A stretch of DNA of 53,933 nt from Candidatus Woesearchaeota archaeon (GTDB lineage Archaea; Nanobdellota; Nanobdellia; SCGC-AAA011-G17; GW2011-AR18): contig JAGVZM010000004.1 of the NCBI GenBank assembly GCA_018302545.1, positions 1 through 53,933 on the forward strand. The letters run 5' to 3'. The notes beneath the pieces were generated by a model. That model was not told the DNA's origin. It saw only the letters and a list, made by a program, of their open reading frames with translations, and made no database searches. The position numbers and the translations under genes are program-made. Position 1 is the stretch's first letter. Every line of letters starts with the position of its first letter. Below, piece after piece: positions 25,623-33,697 of this stretch.

Positions 25623-26246
25623 ATGGTAAAAAAGAGAGGGGTAAACTTTAGGAGATTGAATTCTACACGAAAGAGTAAAAAAGCACAGATTTTTGCAAAT
25701 TCTGATATAAAATCTGAATTAGATCAAGTTCTTAGTTTAGAGAAAAAACAAATTAAAGAAGACAAGAAAGTACAATTTTTAGAGAAAAAACAATTAAATA
25801 AATTAGAAGAGTTAAGAAAATTAGAGAGTGAAATTAAGAATAAAGTTGGTGAGCATCCTTTAAGAAAGATTACATATAAAGATATTGGTAAATCTATGAT
25901 TGGAGCTTTTGTAGGTATTGTTAGTCATTATACTATATTAGAAGGTTTACATTTTGCAGGAGATATTTCTATATTAAGGGCAAATTCTTTTTATCTTATC
26001 TCTTTTTTTGTAGGTCTTGTAATGTTATATTATACGGGTTTTAGGAAAGTTAAGGATGTGAGGTTGTTTGCTATTTTACCTATTAGATTATTTTTAATTT
26101 ATTTTGTTGTAATAATAAGTTGCTTAATTGCGTTATATTTTTTTAATGTTCATCTTGATTGGGGTTTAGTTTACAAACAAGTTGCAGTATTAAGTTTGCC
26201 TGCTATGATTGGTGCCTGTGCTGCTGATTTAATAGGAGGAGAATAA
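25623..26246 (+). CDS. Integral membrane protein, DUF2391-like
   Basis: 207 aa. The first 80 residues are lysine/glutamate-rich and likely form a cytoplasmic coiled coil (LDQVLSLEKKQIKEDKKVQFLEKK is representative up to its first 20 residues). Four membrane helices follow (about 90-110, 118-136, 148-172 and 182-202). The sequence SMIGAFVGIVSHYTILEG at the first helix resembles the DUF2391 family of unknown function. Its stop codon overlaps the next ATG by one base (TAATG), so the two are translationally coupled. Confidence 0.6.
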   Translation: MVKKRGVNFRRLNSTRKSKKAQIFANSDIKSELDQVLSLEKKQIKEDKKVQFLEKKQLNKLEELRKLESEIKNKVGEHPLRKITYKDIGKSMIGAFVGIVSHYTILEGLHFAGDISILRANSFYLISFFVGLVMLYYTGFRKVKDVRLFAILPIRLFLIYFVVIISCLIALYFFNVHLDWGLVYKQVAVLSLPAMIGACAADLIGGE

Positions 26247-26644
26247 TGGGTGTTGTCCAGAGAGAGGGTAGTAGAAGAAATTTATTAGGTTTTAAGATTA
26301 GATCTAATTTAGGTAAGACTAGAAAGGAGGCTTTAGTTTTATGGGATAGTTTTTTGGATAGTTTAAATGTTCAATTATTAAATTTAGTTGCTACTGGAGA
26401 AACTGATTTTACTATTTTAAGTAGTGTAAGTCAAGGCATAGAAGGGACTCATGATATTCTTCTTGGATTAATGGAAGGTGATTCTAGAAACAGTATTGTT
26501 GAAGAAGAATATAATTTATTTTTAGAAATTAAATCTAAACTAGAAAATTATAATCCTATTAAAAATGCTGATGAAGTTGCTGATTTAGCTCATAAATTGA
26601 GGAATTTATCTGCAAAGAGAAAGAGAATTCCTCATACTTTATAA
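26246..26644 (+). CDS. Hypothetical helical protein (132 aa)
   Basis: Soluble, mainly alpha-helical protein (RKEALVLWDSFLDSLNVQLL..., EEEYNLFLEIKSKLENY...). No recognised domain. It is coupled to the DUF2391-like membrane protein by a TAATG overlap, so the two may act together. Its 3' end overlaps the convergent herA gene by 6 bp. Confidence 0.55.
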   Translation: MGVVQREGSRRNLLGFKIRSNLGKTRKEALVLWDSFLDSLNVQLLNLVATGETDFTILSSVSQGIEGTHDILLGLMEGDSRNSIVEEEYNLFLEIKSKLENYNPIKNADEVADLAHKLRNLSAKRKRIPHTL

Positions 26645-28378
26645 TCCTAGTTCTTTTGCTGCTTTTCCTTTTGCTTTTATTGCTGTAGGTGCTTCTCCTC
26701 CATGCCAAGTAAATCTTGGTCTTATCTGTAATGGATAAATTCTTTCAGAATTATCATCCAGAACTAAAGCTGAACCTCTCATTTTTGGAAGAATATTAAA
26801 ATATTTTTGAATTACTCCAGGCATATAACTTTGCATCATGCTATTTAATGCTTCTACATCTCTTTTTGCTGTTAATCTGTGACTTATTACTATATCTGTT
26901 TGTGTTATTACATCTTGATGGATTTCTCCAGGTTGTTGTGTTGCAAGAATTAAACTTATTCCTGGTTGACGTCCTTCTCTTAAGATTGTTACTAATGGTG
27001 CTGTTGCTGGTGTTGTTTTGTCTTTTGGTAAGAAATTATGTGCTTCATCAATTAGTATCCAAATTAAAGGTGTTTCTTTTCCTGTTGTTTCTTGTGTTTC
27101 TTCAAAATAAGAATGTCCTTTTTTTATGTCTTCCATTTCTTCTTTTTTTCTTGCTATAACTCTTTCTTCCATTAATTTTCTACAGATTATTCCAGTTACT
27201 AATGTTTTTATGTTCCATTCTTTGTATGCACTAATGTCTAATACAGAAACTTTTCCTCCTTTAATCAATTCTTTAATTGGAGTTGCTTCTTCTGAAAAAA
27301 TTCCCCATGATTCTGCTGCTATAAACCTATTTATGGTTATTAACCTTAGTTGTTGATCTAAATTTTTATTATTTTCAATAAATTCTATTATATCTTTTAT
27401 TGAATAGTCTTGTTTTTTTTCTTTTAATTTTGCTAATGTTGATTCTATTGCTGCTCCTATTGGCTCAATGATTGAGACTTCAAATGAATTGCACCAGTCT
27501 AATGCAGATAATTCTGATGGGTTTATTGTAAATGGAAAATCTGCAGGTATTCCTTTTTCTTTGTAAGTGTTGAAATATCCTTTTGGAGTATAAATACTTA
27601 TATCTAATGGTTTTTTTGGCAACTTCCATTGATCTAGTAGATCTTCATCTTTCTCATTTGGAAACCTCATTGTCCAGAATATTCCCATTGTGTCTATCAT
27701 TAAAACTGCTATTTTTTCTTTTACTTCTTGAGGAAGGTGAGCCATCTCTTCTGCTATGACTCCGATTGAATAACTTTTTCCTGAATTGTGCGAGATAATA
27801 TTATTTGCTATAAAAGAATGTGTTAATGGGACAGTTAAATCATAAACTTCTTTAATGTTATTTATCTTTTCTATTTTTTTTATTGTTTTTTTTAATATTT
27901 GCTTATTCTCTTCTCCAACTAAACTTTCTTTTTCTTTTAAATCCTTAGCTTTGACCCATTTTAGATCTTTATCTTTTAATGTCAATAGGGGATGTTCTTT
28001 TGTAGCTTTAATCTCTGAGTTATCTTCTAATATTATTCTTATTAACTCTTCATTTTTTATGCTATACTTTAATAGTGCTGCGGGAGAATAACTGAATTTT
28101 TTACTTTTTTTATTAAATGTTAGAATTTTATTTTTGAGTTTATCAAATTCTTTTATAGGAATGTAGCCTGTGTCTGTTAATATTTTTGTATTTGGAGCCA
28201 AACAACCTCTTTTACCAGAAAGTAAGACAACATGGGTTTTTGCAACGTCTAAAAATATTTTATTTGATAAAGAAGTAGTGTTACCCATCTTAACATAATG
28301 CTTACCTAAAAATACAGAGCCTTGAGTACCTAAATCTTTTCTATCAGAATCTGATCTTCCTACAACAATTTCATACAT
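26639..28378 (-). CDS. herA: HerA-like DNA-translocating ATPase interrupted by a mini-intein
   Basis: 579-aa precursor. The mature HerA-like ATPase (about 439 aa) has its P-loop split: GKRG (55-58) is followed by the intein and then SGKS, which restores GKRGSGKS after splicing. Other features are ILIDEAHNFLP (Walker B), ATQQPGEIHQDVITQTD (sensor/glutamine switch) and VISHRL. HerA pumps DNA in end resection with the NurA nuclease; NurA is not in the window. The N-terminal beta-barrel region is short, as in the compact HerA/HAS-barrel proteins. Without intein removal the ATPase cannot bind nucleotide. Confidence 0.88.
   Translation of the reverse strand: MYEIVVGRSDSDRKDLGTQGSVFLGKHYVKMGNTTSLSNKIFLDVAKTHVVLLSGKRGCLAPNTKILTDTGYIPIKEFDKLKNKILTFNKKSKKFSYSPAALLKYSIKNEELIRIILEDNSEIKATKEHPLLTLKDKDLKWVKAKDLKEKESLVGEENKQILKKTIKKIEKINNIKEVYDLTVPLTHSFIANNIISHNSGKSYSIGVIAEEMAHLPQEVKEKIAVLMIDTMGIFWTMRFPNEKDEDLLDQWKLPKKPLDISIYTPKGYFNTYKEKGIPADFPFTINPSELSALDWCNSFEVSIIEPIGAAIESTLAKLKEKKQDYSIKDIIEFIENNKNLDQQLRLITINRFIAAESWGIFSEEATPIKELIKGGKVSVLDISAYKEWNIKTLVTGIICRKLMEERVIARKKEEMEDIKKGHSYFEETQETTGKETPLIWILIDEAHNFLPKDKTTPATAPLVTILREGRQPGISLILATQQPGEIHQDVITQTDIVISHRLTAKRDVEALNSMMQSYMPGVIQKYFNILPKMRGSALVLDDNSERIYPLQIRPRFTWHGGEAPTAIKAKGKAAKELGL
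27785..28204 (-). other. Mini-intein in HerA Walker A motif (140 aa)
   Basis: Residues 59-198 of the precursor. It starts with Cys (CLAPNTKILTDTGYIPI, block A), has T126-x2-H129 in block B (KATKEHPLLTL), and ends VYDLTVPLTHSFIANN...HN (blocks F and G; H197, N198) before extein Ser199. At 140 aa it has no room for a homing endonuclease, and no LAGLIDADG motif is present. All splicing residues are intact. Confidence 0.92.
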
Positions 28379-28435
28379 CTTTTTTCATTAAATGAGAAGA
28401 ACTCTTTGCTTAAAAATGTTTCATAATGAGTTATG

Positions 28436-28446
28436 TTTTTATAAAA
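28436..28446 (+). promoter_or_regulatory. TATA box deciding the DMT transporter start
   Basis: TTTTTATAAAA is centred about 24 nt before ATG 28465, which favours that start over the in-frame ATG at 28426, which lies upstream of the box. Confidence 0.5.
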
Positions 28447-28464
28447 GTTATTCTCACTTATATT

Positions 28465-29337
28465 ATGGATATTAATCTTGGAGTAATTTTTGCATTTGTT
28501 GCTATGTTTAGCTGGGGCATTGGCGATTTTTTGATTCAAAAGACAGTTAGAAAAGTTGGTGATGTTGAGGCTTTAGCTTATATTGGAATTATAGGCGGTA
28601 TTTTATTGCTGCCTTTTGTAATCCTTGAATTTAATCTTTTATTTTCTTTAGCTAATGTATTAGTTTTAGTATTGTTAGGTATTGTTACTTTTATTGCTGC
28701 CCTTTTTAATTTTGAAGCTTTGAAGAAAGGTAAACTCTCTGTTGTTGAGATAATGTTAGAAATTGAACTGCCAATTACAGTTGTATTAGGGTTTATCTTT
28801 TTTAAAGAAAAAATTTCTTTTTTACAATTTTTTATTATTTTGTTGATCTTTCTTGGGATATTATTGATCGCTTTAGAGAAAACCTCTTTTAAGAATAAAT
28901 TTTTTGTATTTGAGAAAGGGGTTTTATTTGCTTTAATTGCTGCTCTTGGAATGGGATTAATAAATTTTTTTACTGCTTTTTCTTCTAGGGAAGTTTCTCC
29001 TTTTATGGCAGTTTGGTTTCCATGGGTTCTTTTTACAACTCTATGTATTTTTTATTTAATTAAGAATAAAAGATTTAATAAATTATTTTTAGATTTTAAA
29101 AAATTTAAAATTTTGATTATATTTATGGGGGTATTTGATACTTTAGCTTGGTTGTCTTATGCTTCTGCTGTAAAGACTAGCAATTTGGCTGTTACTACAG
29201 CTATAACAGAGAGTTATCCTGCAATAGCTTTGTTTTTAGGACTATTTATTAATAAAGAAAGAATAGATTGGCATCAATATTTAGGAGCTGCTATCGCAAT
29301 TGTTTGTAGTTTTTTACTTGGATTTATCGTTTCTTAA
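28465..29337 (+). CDS. EamA/DMT-superfamily transporter
   Basis: 290 aa from ATG 28465 (MDINLGVIFAFVAMFSWGIGDFL), chosen by TATA spacing; an upstream in-frame ATG at 28426 would place the promoter inside the gene. Ten hydrophobic helices in two EamA halves are visible, with typical halves beginning AFVAMFSWGIGDFLIQK and LFALIAALGMGLINFF and the conserved ITESYPAIALFLGLFINKERI near the end. It probably exports or imports a small metabolite; the substrate is not predictable. The gene stands alone, divergent from herA. Confidence 0.85.
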   Translation: MDINLGVIFAFVAMFSWGIGDFLIQKTVRKVGDVEALAYIGIIGGILLLPFVILEFNLLFSLANVLVLVLLGIVTFIAALFNFEALKKGKLSVVEIMLEIELPITVVLGFIFFKEKISFLQFFIILLIFLGILLIALEKTSFKNKFFVFEKGVLFALIAALGMGLINFFTAFSSREVSPFMAVWFPWVLFTTLCIFYLIKNKRFNKLFLDFKKFKILIIFMGVFDTLAWLSYASAVKTSNLAVTTAITESYPAIALFLGLFINKERIDWHQYLGAAIAIVCSFLLGFIVS

Positions 29338-29379
29338 AATTATAAAAACTATTAAATATTACTTTATACTTTAATTTGT

Positions 29380-29814
29380 ATGGCAAAATTATTGATTCCA
29401 TTTTCTGAGGTTGTTAAAAAGATTATTTCCTTAGATAGATTTTGTAAATCTAATAGTATCTCTAGAAAAAATCTTTCTGATAATTTAATTTTTAAAGTGA
29501 TGGGACCTTTTTCTGAAGCTATAAGGGAAAAAGCAAGAAAAATGAAATTAAATGATGAGTGGATTGATTATGATTTTTCGTTCTTTGAGGAATTTTCTGA
29601 TTCCATAAAGGGTGATTGGGTTTTAGATCCTGTTCAAGGCTTTTCAATTATGGGTGCTCAACCTAGTACTATTTATTTATTCTTAATTTATTCTTCTGAT
29701 ACTGGTAAGAAGGTTAGAAATACAATTTCTTTAAGATATGAATTGACTTATGCACAATTGAGTAATCTGATAAACTTTGGATTAGTTCAAAGACGATTTA
29801 GTTTTAATCTTTAA
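29380..29814 (+). CDS. Hypothetical protein (144 aa)
   Basis: Soluble protein with a basic helical N-terminal half (LDRFCKSNSISRKNLSDN...) and a more beta-rich C-terminal half (VLDPVQGFSIMGAQPSTIYLFLIYSS). A TATA-like ATATTACTTTATAC region about 25 nt upstream supports a leaderless gene. I do not recognise the family. Confidence 0.5.
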   Translation: MAKLLIPFSEVVKKIISLDRFCKSNSISRKNLSDNLIFKVMGPFSEAIREKARKMKLNDEWIDYDFSFFEEFSDSIKGDWVLDPVQGFSIMGAQPSTIYLFLIYSSDTGKKVRNTISLRYELTYAQLSNLINFGLVQRRFSFNL

Positions 29815-29954
29815 TTTTGTAGTCTCTAATCGTAATGATATATATATTGGTTTAAATAAAAATAATTTAGTTTTAAATAAAATAATAATCCCAACAAATT
29901 AGAGGATAATCAGTTTACGCAAAACTTTAAATACTAAATACATTTTGTTTTTTT

Positions 29955-30791
29955 GTGGTAAAAAAGAAGTCTAAATTGAATAAATCTTCTAGTAAAAATA
30001 AGAAATTAATTTTATCTATTGCAGTAGTAGGGATAGTTATTCTATTAGCTGCTGTCTTAATAGGAGAGTTGACTGAGTCTAAAGTTGAAAATGGGGATAC
30101 TGTTGTCATTAATTATATTGGTACATTAAATGATGGAACTGTTTTTGATACTAGTGTTGCTTCTGTTGGTCTTCAATTTGGTTTAGATAGGACTACCTAT
30201 GAGCCATTTACTTTTAAAGTAGGTGAAAACCAAGTTATTCCAGGTTTTGAAAGTAATGTCTTAAATCTTAAAGTTGGTGAAAAAAAGAATTTTACTTTAC
30301 AACCGAGCGAGGCTTATGGGGAGATTAATCAAGATTTAGTTGTTGCTGGATTAAATAGATCTTTGCAAATTACAAGGTATTCTGATGTTCCTCTTGAATT
30401 ATTTAGTAATATTTTTGGGGGAGAGGTTCAGGTTGATAAAATTTTAACTAGAGAAGATATTCCTTGGGAACTAAGGATAGATTCTTCTAATGACACTTAT
30501 GTTAGGATTGAGAATTTGCTTGTATTAGGACAGGAAATAAGTGTTTCTGGTACAGAGTGGAAGGCTAAAGTTTCTGCAGTTACAGATGAAGTTGTAACTC
30601 TTTATCAGAATCCTCAGGTTGGTAATTCTGTTTCATTCCCTACACCTCAAGGGTTATTGAGAGGTGTTGTTGCTAATGTTGAGGAAGAAACTTATGATGT
30701 AGATACTAATCACAGGTTAGCTGGTAAAACTTTAAATTTTGAAATAGAAATTTTAGAAATTAAAAAACCAATAAATAATGGAGGAGAATAA
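29955..30791 (+). CDS. Membrane-anchored FKBP-type peptidyl-prolyl isomerase
   Basis: 278 aa from GTG 29955. A lysine-rich N-terminus leads into one membrane helix (about 18-40), so the catalytic part is outside. The FKBP domain runs GDTVVINYIGTLNDGTVFDT, FKVGENQVIPGFESNVLNLK, GEKKNFTLQPSEAYGE; after a long insert-in-flap region (about 130-245) it closes with NHRLAGKTLNFEIEILEI. The design matches archaeal FKBP26-like chaperone-isomerases. It probably assists folding of exported proteins such as the surface proteins in this window. The following 54-aa ORF begins one base after the stop and may be co-transcribed. Confidence 0.88.
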   Translation: MVKKKSKLNKSSSKNKKLILSIAVVGIVILLAAVLIGELTESKVENGDTVVINYIGTLNDGTVFDTSVASVGLQFGLDRTTYEPFTFKVGENQVIPGFESNVLNLKVGEKKNFTLQPSEAYGEINQDLVVAGLNRSLQITRYSDVPLELFSNIFGGEVQVDKILTREDIPWELRIDSSNDTYVRIENLLVLGQEISVSGTEWKAKVSAVTDEVVTLYQNPQVGNSVSFPTPQGLLRGVVANVEEETYDVDTNHRLAGKTLNFEIEILEIKKPINNGGE

Positions 30792-30792
30792 A

Positions 30793-30957
30793 ATGGCATT
30801 AAGTAGAAAGGGAGAATCTGTTAGGACCAATCTTTTGTCTTTATTTAGAGGGTTGCCTAGTTTGGGTACTAAAAAATTTGAAAATGATGGCACGCTAAGG
30901 GAAGAAATTGAAGTTATTATATTAAACTTAGAATCTATAAAATCTAAATTAAAATAA
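30793..30957 (+). CDS. Small hypothetical protein downstream of FKBP (54 aa)
   Basis: ATG 30793 to TAA 30955-30957, one base after the FKBP stop codon and preceded by GGAGGAG (30779-30785), a strong Shine-Dalgarno-like sequence that is rare here. The protein MALSRKGESVRTNLLSLFRG... is basic at the start and ends in an amphipathic helix REEIEVIILNLESIKSKLK. No family recognised. It overlaps the end of convergent rfcL by 9 bp. Confidence 0.55.
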   Translation: MALSRKGESVRTNLLSLFRGLPSLGTKKFENDGTLREEIEVIILNLESIKSKLK

Positions 30958-32106
30958 TTGTTTTTTTATCCATTCTATTTCTTCTTGATTTAACTGAAGC
31001 TCTTCTTGTATAACTTTATTATTTAATATATTTAAATAATTATCAAAGTTTTTTGTTATTTCTCTTGTTGAACAATGAGTATTTTTTGCTAATTTTTCTG
31101 TTATTGTTTTTCTTTTAATTGTTTTCATATTTATCTGCCATATCCTTAATGGTCTTGAAGATCTTTTATAAGGTGAAAATTTTTTATTTATTTGTTTCTT
31201 TGCTAGAGAAATTCCTGAGGTTAATAATAAACTTTGATAATACATGAAACGCCAATATTGCCACCTTGTTATCCTTCCTTTGAATATATCTGCTTTTGAA
31301 AATAACTCATATGCATTAAATAAATCTTTAGACTCTTGATATTCTATTGGTAGATTTTGATCTAACCATAAGGAATATTCATTTAGATCAATGTTTGTAT
31401 TTTCTAAAGCTTTGTAGGCTTCTATTGTTTTTTGTTTAAATATCTGATTTAGAATATGGTTTATTCCTATTTCGTATTCCCTTTGTTGGTTTTGACTTAC
31501 TAATCTATTATTTATTATATTACTTTGTAAATCATTAATTGCAGCTCTTAAATCTCCACTTGAGTTTATTGAAATTTTTGATAAAGTATCTAGATCATAC
31601 TCTACTTTTTCTTTATCGCATATTTCCTTTAAAATTTTTGTTATTTCTTTTGTTCTTATTGGAGGAAATTCTATTAATGGAACTATTTTTTTTATTTCTT
31701 TTATTTTATCACTAAAAGGATCGTTTGCGGTTAATATTATTGGGAATTTTGTTGTTTTAATGACTGCAGCTATTGCTGTTGCTCCTCCTCGGTCTTCTCT
31801 TCCAGATAAACAGTCTACTTCATCAATTATTAAGATCTTTTCCTTCATGAATAAACTTTGCTGTTGTGATGCTTTTCCAATTATTGTGTTTATCTGTTCT
31901 TTTGTTCTAAAATCTGAGGCATTTACTTCTATTGTTTCTAAGTTTAGTTCATTGGCTATTGTATATGTTGAGGAGGTCTTACAAGTTCCAGTTTGACCAT
32001 AAACCATTGCACATTTTTTCCCTTTAATTATGCTTTTTAGAAGTGATAAATCTTGAGGTATGTCTTCTGATTTTTTTGGCTGATACTTCTCAATGAAACT
32101 TTTCAT
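30949..32106 (-). CDS. rfcL: Replication factor C large subunit
   Basis: 385-aa clamp-loader subunit. The N-terminal FIEKYQPKKSEDIP, Walker A GQTGTCKT (37-44), Walker B ILIIDEVDCLSG and sensor ILTANDPFSDK identify archaeal RfcL rather than RfcS, which lacks the DEVD-C-LSG form. RFC loads the PCNA clamp at primer-template junctions. At 385 aa it lacks much of the usual C-terminal extension (typical RfcL is nearer 450-500 aa), so its PCNA-binding tail appears reduced. Last gene of the rfcS - HExxH - rfcL operon. Confidence 0.92.
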   Translation of the reverse strand: MKSFIEKYQPKKSEDIPQDLSLLKSIIKGKKCAMVYGQTGTCKTSSTYTIANELNLETIEVNASDFRTKEQINTIIGKASQQQSLFMKEKILIIDEVDCLSGREDRGGATAIAAVIKTTKFPIILTANDPFSDKIKEIKKIVPLIEFPPIRTKEITKILKEICDKEKVEYDLDTLSKISINSSGDLRAAINDLQSNIINNRLVSQNQQREYEIGINHILNQIFKQKTIEAYKALENTNIDLNEYSLWLDQNLPIEYQESKDLFNAYELFSKADIFKGRITRWQYWRFMYYQSLLLTSGISLAKKQINKKFSPYKRSSRPLRIWQINMKTIKRKTITEKLAKNTHCSTREITKNFDNYLNILNNKVIQEELQLNQEEIEWIKKQLF

Positions 32107-32111
32107 GATAA

Positions 32112-32687
32112 TTACTTTAAATGATTGTTTTTTAAAAATTTTATAATATCATTTTTGAATTTTGGATAAATTGTATTTACTTCTGGCCAAACTGAATTTA
32201 ATAAATCAATATGCATTTCTTTTTCTAATACTATTTTGAATTCTTTTTGTCCATATAAATTTTCAATGACTTTTCTGGTTATTAATAATACAGGAACATG
32301 TATCTTAAATTCTACTGCCTCTTCAGGATATGTTTTTTCTATTAACTCTTTTAGTTTGACCTTATTATCTTCAAACAATATATGTATTAATTCATGGATT
32401 AATATTGTCTTTGCTCTTTCTATATGTTCTTTTTTTATAGTTAATGGGTTCGAGATAGCAGTATATCTCATACTATTAACAATGAAACATTGTCTATTTA
32501 TTTTAAATTTTAAGTTAGATATTTTTTCTATCTCTTTTATTATTTTACTTTCTTCTTTTTTCCATATAGCTTCTAATTCTTCTTTATAAAATTCCATCTC
32601 TTTTAATTGTGCTTCATTAAATTCTTTTTTAGACATGTCTGTAAGTAAGTTATCATATATTGGTGAATAAATAAATTCTATTTTCAT
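32112..32687 (-). CDS. HExxH metalloprotein between the RFC subunit genes
   Basis: 191 aa from ATG 32687 (MKIEFIYSPIY), chosen because it forms a 4-bp ATGA overlap with the rfcS stop. An upstream ATG at 32702 lies inside rfcS. It carries ILIHELIHILFE (H98-E99-x-x-H102), the zinc-peptidase consensus, after a helical N-terminal region. A third zinc ligand may lie in the following charged helices. I do not recognise the exact family; SprT/Wss1-like or an uncharacterised DUF peptidase are possibilities. Its place inside the clamp-loader operon suggests a link with replication or DNA-protein crosslinks, but that is inference. Confidence 0.65.
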   Translation of the reverse strand: MKIEFIYSPIYDNLLTDMSKKEFNEAQLKEMEFYKEELEAIWKKEESKIIKEIEKISNLKFKINRQCFIVNSMRYTAISNPLTIKKEHIERAKTILIHELIHILFEDNKVKLKELIEKTYPEEAVEFKIHVPVLLITRKVIENLYGQKEFKIVLEKEMHIDLLNSVWPEVNTIYPKFKNDIIKFLKNNHLK

Positions 32688-33640
32688 TTTGTTTTTAAAC
32701 AAATATAAGCTAATAATGATTCGAGTTGAATATAATCATCTGAACCTTCTACTAACCTAAATTCTATATCTCCACACTTGTCTATAATACTTAATTTTTT
32801 TTCATCATCAATTGATAGGTTCATTATCTCTTTTTGTATTTGTTTTACTATTTCTGTACCTGAAAGGCCTCTTAAATACATTAAATCTAATAATATTTTT
32901 CTTGCTTCCAAGAACTTGTTTTTAATGGCTAAAGTTAATATTTCTTCCACTTCCTTTGCTTCTATTTTACTTACAAAACCACTTACTGCTTCTTGGTTTA
33001 TATTTTTAGTAACTGAGCTTGTTGATTGTAATATGTTTTGTAATTGTCTTACATCTCCATTACATTGTTTAAATAATATTTTAATTGTTTCTTCTTCTAA
33101 ATTTAATTCTTCTTTATTTGCAATATTTGTAATTATTTCTTCAATTGCTCCTTCATTTAATGGTTTGAACTGGAATATAGCACATCTTGACTTAATAGGA
33201 TCAATGATTTTACTTGGAAAATTGCAAGAAAGGATAAATCTGCATGAAGAAGCATAAGTTTCCATTGTTCTTCTTAATGCTTGTTGTGCTTCTTTTGTTA
33301 ATGCATCTGCTTCATCTAAGAGAATTATCTTAGGGGATTCTTCAGCTTGAATTCCCATTGTTTTTGCGAAATCTTTTACTTGGTTTCTTATAGTATCGAT
33401 GCCTCTTGCATCACTCGCATTTAATTCTAAAAAGTTATTTCTCCAATTGTCTTTATGAAGTTTTTTTGCTATAATTAATGCTGTTGTTGTTTTTCCAGTA
33501 CCTGCTGGTCCACTGAATAGTAGATGAGGAATATTTTTGTTTTCTACTAGAGACTTTATTCTATCTATTATCTCTTTTTGTCCTTTTACTTCTTCAAAGT
33601 TTTGAGGTCTGTATTTTTCTGTCCATATTTGAGAAGCCAT
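32684..33640 (-). CDS. rfcS: Replication factor C small subunit
   Basis: 318 aa from ATG 33640 (MASQIWTEKYRP), the canonical RfcS start; an in-frame ATG nine bases upstream is less likely given the TATA box at 33662-33670. Walker A GPAGTGKT (44-51), Walker B ILLDEADALT, sensor 1 FILSCNF and the SRC motif in IKSRCAIFQF are intact. Four copies plus one RfcL form the clamp loader. No intein is present here, unlike the MCM and HerA genes. First gene of the operon. Confidence 0.95.
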   Translation of the reverse strand: MASQIWTEKYRPQNFEEVKGQKEIIDRIKSLVENKNIPHLLFSGPAGTGKTTTALIIAKKLHKDNWRNNFLELNASDARGIDTIRNQVKDFAKTMGIQAEESPKIILLDEADALTKEAQQALRRTMETYASSCRFILSCNFPSKIIDPIKSRCAIFQFKPLNEGAIEEIITNIANKEELNLEEETIKILFKQCNGDVRQLQNILQSTSSVTKNINQEAVSGFVSKIEAKEVEEILTLAIKNKFLEARKILLDLMYLRGLSGTEIVKQIQKEIMNLSIDDEKKLSIIDKCGDIEFRLVEGSDDYIQLESLLAYICLKTK

Positions 33641-33661
33641 AATTAACAAATTTTTATTTGA

Positions 33662-33670
33662 CTTATAAAT
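33662..33670 (-). promoter_or_regulatory. TATA box for the rfcS operon
   Basis: The minus strand reads TTTATAAGT, centred about 26 nt before ATG 33640; it supports the MASQ start. Confidence 0.55.
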
Positions 33671-33697
33671 ATTTATGTTTAGGAGGATAATATTTTT

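Noticed and set aside
29824-29904. CTCTAAT/ATTAGAG inverted repeat with TAATGATAT resembling a C box
   Set aside because: Only 7 bp of A/T-rich pairing with about 67 nt between arms and no D box; expected by chance in this composition.
32440-32470. GGGTTCGAGAT resembling a tRNA T-arm
   Set aside because: It lies inside the HExxH coding gene and has no matching acceptor, D or anticodon stem.
32778-33257. 159-aa plus-strand frame inside rfcS
   Set aside because: Antisense shadow of RFC small subunit; Ser/Leu/Phe-rich composition typical of antisense reading in AT-rich genes.
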